Shown: one piece after another, positions 35,785 to 44,279 of the stretch | Layout of the letters: each line of letters opens with the position of its first letter | Position numbering within the stretch: the stretch's first letter is position 1 | NCBI RefSeq assembly: GCF_002366715.1 | Contig: NZ_DFBS01000022.1 | Coordinates: 259,620 to 323,619 of the forward strand | DNA: 64,000 bases | Reading direction: 5' to 3' | From: Halomonas sp. UBA3074 | GTDB taxonomy: Bacteria > Pseudomonadota > Gammaproteobacteria > Pseudomonadales > Halomonadaceae | Translations under genes and position numbers: made by a program | Notes under the pieces: generated by a model | The model's input: only the letters and a program-made list of their open reading frames with translations | Database searches by the model: none | Told to the model about the DNA's origin: nothing

Positions 35785-36204
35785 TCAAGCTTCGACAATC
35801 TCATAGGAGTGGGTGATCGCTACACCGCCATTAACCAGCATGATAGACGCACTGCAGTACTTTTCAGCGGAGAGTTCTACGGCTCGCTGAACCTGCTTCT
35901 CTTTCAACGCGCGCCCGGTCACCACGAAATGAACGTGAATCTTGGTAAAAACGGCGGGGACGTCGTCAGCGCGTTCAGCGTCCAATTCCGCGACGCAGTC
36001 AGTGACATCCGCCCGCGCTTTATCGAGGATGTTCAAGATGTCAAAGGCGGTACAACTGCCCATGCCCATTAATAGCATTTCCATGGGGCGCGGGCCGGTG
36101 TTACGCCCTCCGTGGTCGGGCGGGCCGTCGATGACAACGCTATGCCCGCTACCGGATTCCGCCACAAATTGACGGCCTTCTGTCCATTTTACCCGTGCTT
36201 TCAC
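35785..36204 (-). CDS. OsmC-family protein (YhfA-like)
   Basis: This 139-residue protein has the OsmC/Ohr fold with two cysteines at the usual positions: MGSCTAFDI near residue 51 and KYCSASIML near residue 115. It lacks the Ohr-specific flanking residues and is closer to the YhfA-type group with GPRPMEMLLMGMGSC. OsmC proteins are thiol peroxidases for organic hydroperoxides; for the YhfA branch the activity is not well established. It is a single gene with ribosome site GAGGAG. Confidence 0.87.
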   Translation of the reverse strand: MKARVKWTEGRQFVAESGSGHSVVIDGPPDHGGRNTGPRPMEMLLMGMGSCTAFDILNILDKARADVTDCVAELDAERADDVPAVFTKIHVHFVVTGRALKEKQVQRAVELSAEKYCSASIMLVNGGVAITHSYEIVEA

Positions 36205-36275
36205 GCGGCTCTCCTCATCTAGGCGACGAAAGGTAAGTCGCGCAGCATAACATTTCTTGGCCTACGCGCCTCTTT

Positions 36276-36692
36276 TCAGCGCCTGGTTCGATTTTTAGCA
36301 GGGGAGGGCATTTCCCAGCCACCTTCTTGAATGGCAGGCTTACCCCTGACGCTTGGATTATAAAGATACACCCAAGCCTTACCAAAGCAGGTGGCGATCT
36401 GCTGGCGGTCATACTCACCCAGGGTCGGGGTATGAAGGCGATAATCCTCAAGCCGATCCAACTGGGCTAAATGATTAGCCTCAATTTCATAGACCTCGAT
36501 GGTCACGCCCTTGGACGGCTGCCTTTTAGCACCAGGGTAGGGACCGATGTCATACAATGTAAGTGCGCAGGTAGCATCGCTGCCAAGCCATTTAGCAGTG
36601 CTTAGCCAATAGGCATTGTTGAAGCCTTGTTTTAGCGTGCCATAGACGGCCACGCGCGGCGTGTCAGCAATGGCTTCATGTAAATAACGCAT
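36276..36692 (-). CDS. Gamma-glutamylcyclotransferase-like (AIG2/GGCT family) protein
   Basis: This 138-residue protein has the GGCT fold signature: VAVYGTLKQGFNNAYWL, with the glycine loop near residue 18, and an acidic residue in LDRLEDYR near residue 81 at the catalytic position. Family members cyclise gamma-glutamyl amines or peptides to 5-oxoproline. The exact substrate is unknown. It lies 9 bases downstream of murU on the same strand and could be the last gene of the amgK-murU transcript. The C-terminus is basic and probably disordered. Confidence 0.8.
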   Translation of the reverse strand: MRYLHEAIADTPRVAVYGTLKQGFNNAYWLSTAKWLGSDATCALTLYDIGPYPGAKRQPSKGVTIEVYEIEANHLAQLDRLEDYRLHTPTLGEYDRQQIATCFGKAWVYLYNPSVRGKPAIQEGGWEMPSPAKNRTRR

Positions 36693-36701
36693 CGCTATCG
36701 C

Positions 36702-37370
36702 TTATCCCCTTCTGCGGTGAAGCTGACTTTCCAGCTCGGCAAGGCGCTCCGGTGTTCCCACATCGACCCAATGGCCAGCATAGTGCTCACCGCTCACCCG
36801 CTGGTTATCAATGGCGGTCCTCAATAGCGGCGCTAATGCAAAGGCGCCTTGGGGCTGCTCGGCTAACAGGGCTGGGTGAATTACGCTGATGCCCGCGAAG
36901 GTTAAACGCGTAGCGCTGGATTGGTGGACGCGTCCAGCACGTAGGCCAAAATCTCCATCGGGATGGTGAGTTGGGTTATTCACCAGCATCAGGTGCGCTA
37001 AATCGTCGCCTTGCAACGCTTGTGCGCTGGGCAGCGCTTCGCACCAAACGTCGCCATTGATGAGTAGAAACGGCGCTTCTCCTAATAGTGGTAGCGCTTG
37101 CTGAATGCCGCCCCCCGTTTCCAGTGGGGTGGTTTCCCGGCTCCAGTCAATGCGTAGCCCAAAGGCGTCGCCATTGCCAAGCGCCTCCATGATCTGCTCG
37201 GCACGATAGCTGACATTGATGACGACTTCATGAATACCTGCCGTGCGCAGGCGCTCCAGATGATGCACAATCAACGGCTTGCCTGCCACGGGTAGCAGCG
37301 GCTTGGGGCAGTGATCGGTGAGTGGCCGCATTCGATTGCCAAGCCCGGCGGCAAGGATCATTGCCTTCAT
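36702..37370 (-). CDS. murU: N-acetylmuramate alpha-1-phosphate uridylyltransferase
   Basis: This 222-residue nucleotidyltransferase has the N-terminal pyrophosphorylase loop MILAAGLGNRMRPLT, PKPLLPVAGKPLI, and the metal-binding FLLINGDVW. With the anhydromuramate/MurNAc kinase next door it forms the AmgK-MurU salvage route, which turns recycled MurNAc into UDP-MurNAc and bypasses the fosfomycin target MurA. The start at 37370 overlaps the kinase stop by four bases (ATGA); the frame extends further upstream only inside the kinase gene. Assignment rests on the pairing and the position next to lptD, as in Pseudomonas. Confidence 0.9.
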   Translation of the reverse strand: MKAMILAAGLGNRMRPLTDHCPKPLLPVAGKPLIVHHLERLRTAGIHEVVINVSYRAEQIMEALGNGDAFGLRIDWSRETTPLETGGGIQQALPLLGEAPFLLINGDVWCEALPSAQALQGDDLAHLMLVNNPTHHPDGDFGLRAGRVHQSSATRLTFAGISVIHPALLAEQPQGAFALAPLLRTAIDNQRVSGEHYAGHWVDVGTPERLAELESQLHRRRG

Positions 37371-38392
37371 AAGGCCGCTCCTTCCAGCCGCTGCAGAATA
37401 GCAGGGCGTAAAGTGAGCTTGACCCACTCGGTGAACGCCGCTTGAGCAGGTAGGTTCAAACCGGTTAGGGCTGCAAGGCTATCTTCCAGGTGAGCCAGAA
37501 AGTGCGGTAAGCGCGCCAGGTAGCCACTTTTTTGATCACGCAGCGTTAATCGGCAAAATATTCCCAATACTTTCAGCGAGCGCTGGGCAGCCATGGCGTG
37601 GCACTGGGTGAGAAAAGTGGCAAGCGCTACTCGTTCTGAAAGCCGGCCATCGCGCTGTGCCTGCTGATGAAAGGCAGTGACGAAGTCGCTAAACTGCTTA
37701 TCGCTAAAGCGGCAATAGCGCCCGCGCAGCAGTGAAATAAGGTCATAGCTGAGCGGGCCCGCCACCGCATCCTGAAAATCGATCATAAATAAACGCTGGT
37801 CGTGTAGCATCAGGTTCATGGCATCGAAATCGCGGTGCACGCTGACCACCGGCTGTGCCAAGGCTTGCTGAATAAGACTTTCACGCAAGGGGTGCCAGCT
37901 TTCGGGTGTCGCTAGCCCTAGCCAAGCATTAAGGCACCATTCGGGAAACAGATCGAGCTCCCTGCCCAGTAGCGCCGAGTCATAATCGGGCAGCGATTCG
38001 GGGCTGGCGCGGTTTTGCAGCTCGGCGATCAGCGAAAGCGCCTGCGCATGGTAAGTCTGTATGGTAGCGTCGTCGGTAAATAAGTCTTGTAGCGAGGTGT
38101 TGCCCAGGTCATCAAGGAGCAAAAAGCCATCTGCTAAATTGGCGGCATGCACCCTGGGCACCGCCAGGCCAGCGCTGTGCCAACGCTGGGCGATGGTGAC
38201 GAAAGGGTGTGAGTCCTCCTGCTCTGGTGGCGCATCCATCACCACTTGCGTGGTGCCGTTGGGCAGCGTGAGGCGAAAATAACGCCGAAAACTCGCATCG
38301 CCCACGGCGGATGAGAGCGTAATATCGGCCTTGGAAAGGCCGTTTTGTTGGGCAGCCCACGTGGTGAGGGCGTCAATCCGATAAGAGGACAT
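37367..38392 (-). CDS. amgK: N-acetylmuramate/N-acetylglucosamine kinase AmgK (APH fold)
   Basis: This 341-residue anomeric sugar kinase has the aminoglycoside-phosphotransferase fold. The catalytic loop is SVHRDFDAMNLML near residue 197 and the metal aspartate is in LFMIDFQDAVAGP near 214. The N-terminal segment SSAVGDASFRRYFRL is characteristic of AmgK. It phosphorylates MurNAc at C1 for MurU. ATG 38392 follows AAGGAG and is preferred over the upstream 38485. The gene diverges from lptD across about 70 bases, the arrangement seen in pseudomonads. Confidence 0.9.
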   Translation of the reverse strand: MSSYRIDALTTWAAQQNGLSKADITLSSAVGDASFRRYFRLTLPNGTTQVVMDAPPEQEDSHPFVTIAQRWHSAGLAVPRVHAANLADGFLLLDDLGNTSLQDLFTDDATIQTYHAQALSLIAELQNRASPESLPDYDSALLGRELDLFPEWCLNAWLGLATPESWHPLRESLIQQALAQPVVSVHRDFDAMNLMLHDQRLFMIDFQDAVAGPLSYDLISLLRGRYCRFSDKQFSDFVTAFHQQAQRDGRLSERVALATFLTQCHAMAAQRSLKVLGIFCRLTLRDQKSGYLARLPHFLAHLEDSLAALTGLNLPAQAAFTEWVKLTLRPAILQRLEGAAL

Positions 38393-38462
38393 GCAAGCTC
38401 CTTGCTGGTCGGGCATCATGCGGGCTGTATAATACCGATTCTGGATGCCAAGGATAACGAAC

Positions 38463-40895
38463 ATGGGCAAGCGATTTTCGCGCACGTTGCCGGTTGCGCA
38501 TACGCTGATGGGTAGTTTGCTGGCTGGCGCCTCGTTTACGGCGGTGGCACAGAGTCAAACCATGCCTGCTGAAGCGTTAGACTGGCAAGCCTGGGGGGAA
38601 GAAGAAGCGGCCAATCAATTGTGCCGGGGGCGTTACGTAATGCCCAGCTACCGCTTACCCGCGCAAGAGAACCCTGAAACCCTTGCGCTTGAAGCCAGCG
38701 ATGTGGATTACGCCGCCAACGGCGAGGCGTTATTGCGTGGCGATGTGGTACTGCGCCGCGGTAATGAAGAAGTAGAGGCGGAGCAGGTCTTTTTGCCCGC
38801 CGACCGTGAGCAGGTCGATGCTGAAGGCAATATCGCCATCCGCGATGGTCGTGCCTTGGTGCGTGGCGAGCAGGCCATGCTCCGGTTGAACGAGGATCGG
38901 GCGACGCTGGGTAACAGCCACTATGTGCTTTACGACCAGCATTTACGCGGGCAGGCACGTCAATTGGAGCAGACGGCGGAAAATGAGTACCGCCTCCAAG
39001 ACGCCAGTTTCACTACTTGTGATCCAGGCGCCAATAGCTGGCAACTGGTCAGCAGTGATATTCGCCTGAATCAGGCTGAAGGGTTTGGTACCGCTCGCCA
39101 TGCGCGCTTGCACGTGAAAGATGTGCCGGTGTTTTACTGGCCGTGGCTGCGTTTTCCCATTGACGACCGTCGTCACACCGGGCTGCTTTCTCCGACGATA
39201 GGCTTTTCGTCAGATGGTTTTGATTACGCCCAACCGTTTTATTGGAATATCGCCGCGAATCAAGATGCCACTATCACGCCACGGTGGATGAGTGATCATG
39301 GCTTGCTGATGAACGGTGAGTACCGCTATTTGCTGGAAGAGAGTGCAGGCATCATTGAAGGCGGTTACTTAAACAGTGATAACGGCGGCTCGGGCGGCGG
39401 CGAAAACCGCTTTGAAGGCGATGACCGCTGGTATGTCGATGCCCGCCATGCTGGTCGGGTTAACGCGCGAAGCAACTACCGGCTGCGCTATGGGGCGGCC
39501 AGTGACGGGCGCTACTTCGATGACTTCGGCGGCGAGTTTGGTGAAAGCAGTCGCGCCAGTATGGAGCGTTTGGCGCAGGTCGATTATCGTGGTGAGCGCT
39601 GGCAGCTTGATGCTCGAGCTCAAGGTTTTCAGCGCTTGGAAGACCCGCTCAACGAACGCGACAAGCCGTTCTATCGCTTACCGAGCTTAAGCGCCAATGC
39701 CAACTGGCAATTGGGCAATGGTTTCTATAGCCAATGGCGCTCCAATGCGACCTATTTCTGGCGGGATGTAAATGAGCAGCGAGTGATTGAGCGTGAGGCC
39801 GCCACGGGTAGTCGTGTGCATCTAACGCCAGCCGTTGGCTGGCGGTTTGAGCGGCCCTGGGGCTACCTGGAGCCACGAACAGAGCTTTGGCATACCGACT
39901 ATCAATTGGATTACGGCGAGCGCGACACGCAGCGTGGCGATTCTCCCAGTCGCAGCATTGCGATAACCTCGGTGGACAGCGGCTTGGCATTTGATCGTGA
40001 GCTCTCCCTAGTGGGGCGCGACTATCGCCAAACCCTAGAACCCCGCTTGAACTACGCTTATGTCCCGCGTACTGATCAGAGCGAATTACCCGATTTTGAC
40101 AGCCGCGAGCGAGCCTTCTCCTGGGGGCAACTCTGGTCGGCCCAGCGTTTTTCCGGCACCGACCGTGTGGGCGACCTCAATCGGCTCTCTTACGGCGTAC
40201 AGTCGCGCTTGATTGAAGATGCTTCTGGTCGTGACCGGCTCTCGTTTGGGATCGGGCAGAGCGTTTATTTTGATGATCGTCGAATTGATATTGAGGGTGA
40301 TGCTGATACGCTACCCCCGCGCACGGATGATGAGCGTTACTATCAGGCCACGCGCGATAAATCTCCACTGGTCACACGTATCGATTGGCAGATTAGCGAC
40401 CGTTGGAGTACTGGCTACGATTTGCTTTACGATGATGACCGTGACCGCACCGAACGCTCAAGCGTGGATGTGCGCTATCGTCATCCTAAAGGTCACGTAG
40501 TAAATCTTGGCTATCGGTGGGAAATCCAAAACTTTGACCCTGGCGTAGAAGCTAGTGATGACAGCTTCCGTAACTACGATCGTGAGGAGTGGGACCTGTC
40601 ATTTGCGTGGAAGGCAAGCTCCCAGATTGATCTAATCGGTCGTTACATTCACGATCAAACCAATGACCGCTCTCTCGAGCAACTGGCAGGCGTACAGTGG
40701 ACTAATTGCTGTTATGGCCTGCAGTTAGTCTGGCGTGAATGGGTCGACGATGATGATACTGCTCGCATTGATGATGATTTTAATGATCGCGGGCTGTTTT
40801 TACGCTTCGTATTCCGTGGCCTAGGTGGCGTGGGACAGAATGCGGACAGCTATTTTGAACAGACCATTCCTGGCTATCGTCCGACTGCCCTGTAA
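38463..40895 (+). CDS. lptD: LPS-assembly outer-membrane protein LptD
   Basis: This 810-residue outer-membrane protein inserts lipopolysaccharide into the outer leaflet together with LptE. A signal peptide covers about residues 1-30. A periplasmic OstA/LptA-like jellyroll spans about 60-190, and a large beta-barrel fills the rest. All four cysteines of the interdomain disulfides are present: Cys54, Cys186 and the pair Cys749-Cys750. ATG 38463 follows AAGGATAAC; ATG 38445 lacks a ribosome site. It heads the lptD-surA-pdxA-rsmA-apaG run. Confidence 0.95.
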   Translation: MGKRFSRTLPVAHTLMGSLLAGASFTAVAQSQTMPAEALDWQAWGEEEAANQLCRGRYVMPSYRLPAQENPETLALEASDVDYAANGEALLRGDVVLRRGNEEVEAEQVFLPADREQVDAEGNIAIRDGRALVRGEQAMLRLNEDRATLGNSHYVLYDQHLRGQARQLEQTAENEYRLQDASFTTCDPGANSWQLVSSDIRLNQAEGFGTARHARLHVKDVPVFYWPWLRFPIDDRRHTGLLSPTIGFSSDGFDYAQPFYWNIAANQDATITPRWMSDHGLLMNGEYRYLLEESAGIIEGGYLNSDNGGSGGGENRFEGDDRWYVDARHAGRVNARSNYRLRYGAASDGRYFDDFGGEFGESSRASMERLAQVDYRGERWQLDARAQGFQRLEDPLNERDKPFYRLPSLSANANWQLGNGFYSQWRSNATYFWRDVNEQRVIEREAATGSRVHLTPAVGWRFERPWGYLEPRTELWHTDYQLDYGERDTQRGDSPSRSIAITSVDSGLAFDRELSLVGRDYRQTLEPRLNYAYVPRTDQSELPDFDSRERAFSWGQLWSAQRFSGTDRVGDLNRLSYGVQSRLIEDASGRDRLSFGIGQSVYFDDRRIDIEGDADTLPPRTDDERYYQATRDKSPLVTRIDWQISDRWSTGYDLLYDDDRDRTERSSVDVRYRHPKGHVVNLGYRWEIQNFDPGVEASDDSFRNYDREEWDLSFAWKASSQIDLIGRYIHDQTNDRSLEQLAGVQWTNCCYGLQLVWREWVDDDDTARIDDDFNDRGLFLRFVFRGLGGVGQNADSYFEQTIPGYRPTAL

Positions 40896-40934
40896 ATGAC
40901 TTCCATCGAATGGCTAATGAAAGAGACGTTTGTT

Positions 40935-41960
40935 ATGAAAATGAGAAAGCCCTTGCTAGGCCGAATGACACAGCTCTCTGCGGGTAGCCTACTCGCTGTA
41001 TGTTTAGGCGCTAGCTTTGCGTTGGCGCCGCTGACGCTCCATGCGCAGAACTTCCAGTCCACTCAGCGTCAGGCATTGGATAGTGTCGTGGCCGTGGTTA
41101 ATAACGATGTCATCATGCGTAGTGAGCTCGATGACCGAATGGCGCAAATTGAGCAGCAGGCCCAGGCACAGGGTGGCAATCTGCCGCCGCGTACCCAGCT
41201 TGAACAGCAAGTGCTTGAGCGCATGGTGATGGAAGAGATCCAGCTACAGATGGCGGAAGATGCCAGCCTGACCATCGACGACACTGAGCTCAACGGTCAG
41301 GTTCGTTCTATCGCCGAATCAAACGGCATGACGCTGGATGAATTTGCCGATGCGGTGGAAGCAGATGGCCTAACGCTTGCTAGCGTGCGTGAAGATGTCC
41401 GTCGCGAGATGCTGATGCGCCAAGTGCAGCAGCGCCAAATCAGTAATCGGGTCTCGGTCAGTGATCGTGATGTTGAACGCTTTCTTGACCAGCAGCAGGG
41501 GCAGACCGGCGAGCAAAACTTTATTGAAGAGACGCGTGCCCGTCATGTGCTGATTACGCTGACCCCGAACCGTGATGAAAACCAAGCCCGTGCGCGAGCG
41601 GAAGAGGTGCGCCAGCGGCTAATGCAAGGCGAAGATTTTGCCTCGGTGGCACGCGAGTATAGCGATGACAGCGGCACGGCTCTAAACGGCGGCGAGCTGG
41701 GCTGGGTTCGCCCTGGCCAAACCGTGCCGGCATTTGAGGAAGCCATGCGTGAACTAGACGTTAATCAAGTTTCACAACCGGTGCGCTCTCAATTTGGCTA
41801 CCACGTGATTGAAGTGGAAGAGCGTCGCCGCCAGAACGTTACCCAAGAGAGCCAGCGTGAGCAGGTGCGTCAAGCGATCTTTCAGCGGCGTGCGAACGAA
41901 GAACTAGAGACCTGGCAGCAAGAGATTCGCTCCCAGGCCTTTGTCGATATTCGTCTCTAA
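40935..41960 (+). CDS. surA: Periplasmic chaperone SurA, single parvulin domain
   Basis: This 341-residue periplasmic chaperone supports outer-membrane protein folding, including LptD. A signal peptide covers about residues 1-38, followed by the SurA N-terminal chaperone domain (about 42-190). Only one PPIC/parvulin domain follows (about 198-305, RARHVLITLTP, GGELGWVRPG, SQFGYHVIEV), then the C-terminal helix. E. coli SurA has two parvulin domains in about 428 residues; here the inactive first copy seems missing and the retained one resembles the second. ATG 40935 opens the signal peptide. The stop and the pdxA start share one base. Confidence 0.93.
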   Translation: MKMRKPLLGRMTQLSAGSLLAVCLGASFALAPLTLHAQNFQSTQRQALDSVVAVVNNDVIMRSELDDRMAQIEQQAQAQGGNLPPRTQLEQQVLERMVMEEIQLQMAEDASLTIDDTELNGQVRSIAESNGMTLDEFADAVEADGLTLASVREDVRREMLMRQVQQRQISNRVSVSDRDVERFLDQQQGQTGEQNFIEETRARHVLITLTPNRDENQARARAEEVRQRLMQGEDFASVAREYSDDSGTALNGGELGWVRPGQTVPAFEEAMRELDVNQVSQPVRSQFGYHVIEVEERRRQNVTQESQREQVRQAIFQRRANEELETWQQEIRSQAFVDIRL

Positions 41961-43024
41961 TGGCAGATAGTGCCTCTCTGCCAGGCAACGCCCTGCCGGT
42001 AGTCGTGACCACTGGCGAACCCGCAGGGGTTGGCCCTGAGCTAACGTTAATGCTGGTGTCCCGGGGCCTGCTTCCCTCGAATACCGTGGCCATTGGCGAT
42101 CCAGACATGCTGCGCCAGCGTGCCACCGCGCTGGGGCTTAATGTCACCGTGGCCGAGTGTTCGGTAGGTGAGTGTCCCGTGGGTACGCAGGTATTGCCTG
42201 TTTGGCCTGTCGCGCTTAAAGCGCCCGCTAAGCCGGGCGTTCTTGATCCGACCAACGCCGATTATGTGCTTTCCACCCTAGCGCTGGCAGTCGATGCCTG
42301 CCAGCGTGGCCAGGCTGCTGCCATGGTGACGGCACCGCTGCATAAAGGCGTGATTATAGAAGGCGGACACCCCGGTTTTACCGGCCATACGGAATGGTTG
42401 CGTGATGCCTGCGGTGTTGATGACGTGGTGATGATGCTGGCCACCGATGCGGCACTGCATGCGATGTCGCCAGAATGGCAGGGAAGTGGTGATCTGCGCG
42501 TGGCGCTGGTGACGACTCACTTGCCGCTGCGCAAAGTTGCCGACGCCATCACCTTTGAGCGCGTCACCCGCATCAGCCGATTGCTGGCGGCAGATTTGCA
42601 GCGCCAGTTTGGGATTGCCAAGCCGCGTATTGCAGTGTGTGGTCTGAACCCTCACGCCGGTGAAGATGGCCATCTGGGCCGCGAAGAGCTGGATATCATT
42701 ATCCCCGCGCTAGATGCTCTGCGCGCTGAGGGAATGGATATTCGTGGCCCCTTGCCTGCCGACACGCTATTTACCCCCCGGCACTTGGCAGGTGTCGATG
42801 CCGTACTGGCGATGTACCATGATCAGGGCTTGGCGGTGTTAAAATACGCAGGCTTCGGTCAGGCCGCCAATATTACCTTGGGCTTGCCACTGGTGCGCAC
42901 GTCGGTCGACCATGGCACCGCGCTGGATCTGGCAGGCAAAGGCGTGGCAGACCCAGGCAGCCTAAACGTCGCTATTGCGCTTGCACGCCGTTTAGCTGAC
43001 CAGCGAGTGTCTGCTGCTGTTTAG
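41960..43024 (+). CDS. pdxA: 4-hydroxythreonine-4-phosphate dehydrogenase
   Basis: This 354-residue NAD-dependent enzyme acts in the DXP-dependent vitamin B6 pathway. The opening GEPAGVGPEL, the substrate/metal-site HPGFTGHTEWL near residue 137, CGLNPHAGEDGHLG near 228, and MYHDQGLAVLKYAGFG near 285 are all present. Its ATG overlaps the surA stop by one base (TAATG), so the two are coupled. It is some 20-25 residues longer than the E. coli protein at the N-terminus. Confidence 0.95.
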   Translation: MADSASLPGNALPVVVTTGEPAGVGPELTLMLVSRGLLPSNTVAIGDPDMLRQRATALGLNVTVAECSVGECPVGTQVLPVWPVALKAPAKPGVLDPTNADYVLSTLALAVDACQRGQAAAMVTAPLHKGVIIEGGHPGFTGHTEWLRDACGVDDVVMMLATDAALHAMSPEWQGSGDLRVALVTTHLPLRKVADAITFERVTRISRLLAADLQRQFGIAKPRIAVCGLNPHAGEDGHLGREELDIIIPALDALRAEGMDIRGPLPADTLFTPRHLAGVDAVLAMYHDQGLAVLKYAGFGQAANITLGLPLVRTSVDHGTALDLAGKGVADPGSLNVAIALARRLADQRVSAAV

Positions 43025-43077
43025 CATTTGCTGCGAAACACTCCCGATTGAATCCGCACTCCAAGGAACACCGTTTG

Positions 43078-43905
43078 ATGTCTACTGTGCCCCAACACCG
43101 CGCTCGTAAACGCTTTGGTCAGAATTTTTTGCGCGACCTTGGCATTATTTCGCGGATCGTTCGTGCCGTTGGCCCACGCTCGTCGGATCGCCTTGTCGAA
43201 ATCGGCCCAGGGCAGGGCGCGCTGACAGAGCCGCTGCTGGAAGCGGCGGGGCATCTCGAGGTAATTGAACTCGACCGGGATCTTATCCCTGGCCTGCGAG
43301 TGCAATTTTTTAACTACCCCGACTTTGTGATCCATGAAGGTGACGCGCTGAAGTTTGATTTTGCCGCGCTGAAAGGCGAGGGGCCTGCGCTGCGCGTGGT
43401 GGGTAACCTGCCCTATAACATTTCCACGCCGCTGATCATCCATTTGCTGGCCGCGGGAAGTGCGATTGAAGATATGCACTTTATGCTGCAAAAAGAGGTC
43501 GTTGAACGTTTGGCCGCTGAGCCTGGCGGCACAGATTGGGGGCGCCTTTCGGTCATGGCGCAGTATTACTGTCAGGTCGAGCAGCTGTTTATCGTGCCGC
43601 CAGAAGCGTTTGTGCCACGGCCCAAAGTCGACTCCGCCATTGTGCGCTTAACTCCCCACGAAACGCTGCCCCACACGGCGGATGATCCCACGCTGCTGTT
43701 TGAGCTGGTGAAGCTCGCCTTTGGCCAGCGGCGCAAAACGCTGCGCAATAACTTTAAAGGGCGGGTAACGGCCGACACCCTGGAAGACCTGGGGATTGAT
43801 CCCATCCGCCGCCCGCAAACATTGACAGTCGCCGAGTACGTGGCCATTGCCAATCGCGTGGCGGCGGATGAAACGGCAAGCAGTGAACGGGGCGCCCAAG
43901 CGTGA
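43078..43905 (+). CDS. rsmA: 16S rRNA (A1518/A1519-N6)-dimethyltransferase
   Basis: This 275-residue SAM-dependent enzyme (KsgA) dimethylates two adenosines near the 3' end of 16S rRNA late in 30S assembly. Motifs are RKRFGQNFLRD, VEIGPGQGALTEPLL and the catalytic NLPYNIS near residue 115. ATG 43078 follows AAGGAAC; the frame is open from 43048. The TGA overlaps the GTG start of apaG, giving translational coupling. Confidence 0.96.
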   Translation: MSTVPQHRARKRFGQNFLRDLGIISRIVRAVGPRSSDRLVEIGPGQGALTEPLLEAAGHLEVIELDRDLIPGLRVQFFNYPDFVIHEGDALKFDFAALKGEGPALRVVGNLPYNISTPLIIHLLAAGSAIEDMHFMLQKEVVERLAAEPGGTDWGRLSVMAQYYCQVEQLFIVPPEAFVPRPKVDSAIVRLTPHETLPHTADDPTLLFELVKLAFGQRRKTLRNNFKGRVTADTLEDLGIDPIRRPQTLTVAEYVAIANRVAADETASSERGAQA

Positions 43906-44279
43906 GTAGTTTAGCGATCGAGGTCAGTGTTGCGCCGAGCTACCGTGCCGACGAATCCAATGAGGTGGAATCGCGCTATGTGTTTAGCTACACGGTGACG
44001 GTTCATAACCAAAGCCCGCATAGCGTTCAACTGATGGCGCGCTATTGGAAAATCACCCAGGGCAGCGGCGACTGTCAGGAAGTGCGTGGCAAAGGCGTGG
44101 TCGGCCATCAGCCGTTGATTGGCCCCGGCCAAAGTTTTCGCTATACCAGCCGTGCCATTCTTCAAACGCCGGTGGGGGTGATGGAAGGCGCCTACACGCT
44201 GCTGGACACGTCCACGCAGCGCGCCTTTGAAGTGACGATAGCACCGTTTAGATTGGCGGCACCGCTCCAGCTCCATTAA
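43902..44279 (+). CDS. apaG: ApaG domain protein
   Basis: This 125-residue protein is a single ApaG/DUF525 beta-sandwich domain with the motifs FSYTVTVHNQS, LMARYWKIT and GEGVVG-like RGKGVVGHQPLI. The cellular role is unclear, although the gene is conserved beside rsmA and apaH. Translation starts at GTG 43902. Its stop overlaps that of the GMC oxidoreductase gene by 4 bp (TTAA). apaH, normally next, is displaced by the two antisense genes. Confidence 0.94.
   Translation: MSSLAIEVSVAPSYRADESNEVESRYVFSYTVTVHNQSPHSVQLMARYWKITQGSGDCQEVRGKGVVGHQPLIGPGQSFRYTSRAILQTPVGVMEGAYTLLDTSTQRAFEVTIAPFRLAAPLQLH

Noticed and set aside
35522..35788. Minus-strand ORF of 88 codons that exactly bridges the OsmC stop (TTGA) and speD start (ATGA).
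   Set aside because: It needs a TTG start with no ribosome site and matches no family I know. It contains a terminator-like hairpin at 35651-35680, and speD has its own strong ribosome site. The tidy overlaps look coincidental.
37367..38485. Longer N-terminal form of AmgK starting at 38485.
   Set aside because: The extra 31 residues would run across the lptD promoter region, and ATG 38392 has AAGGAG next to it.
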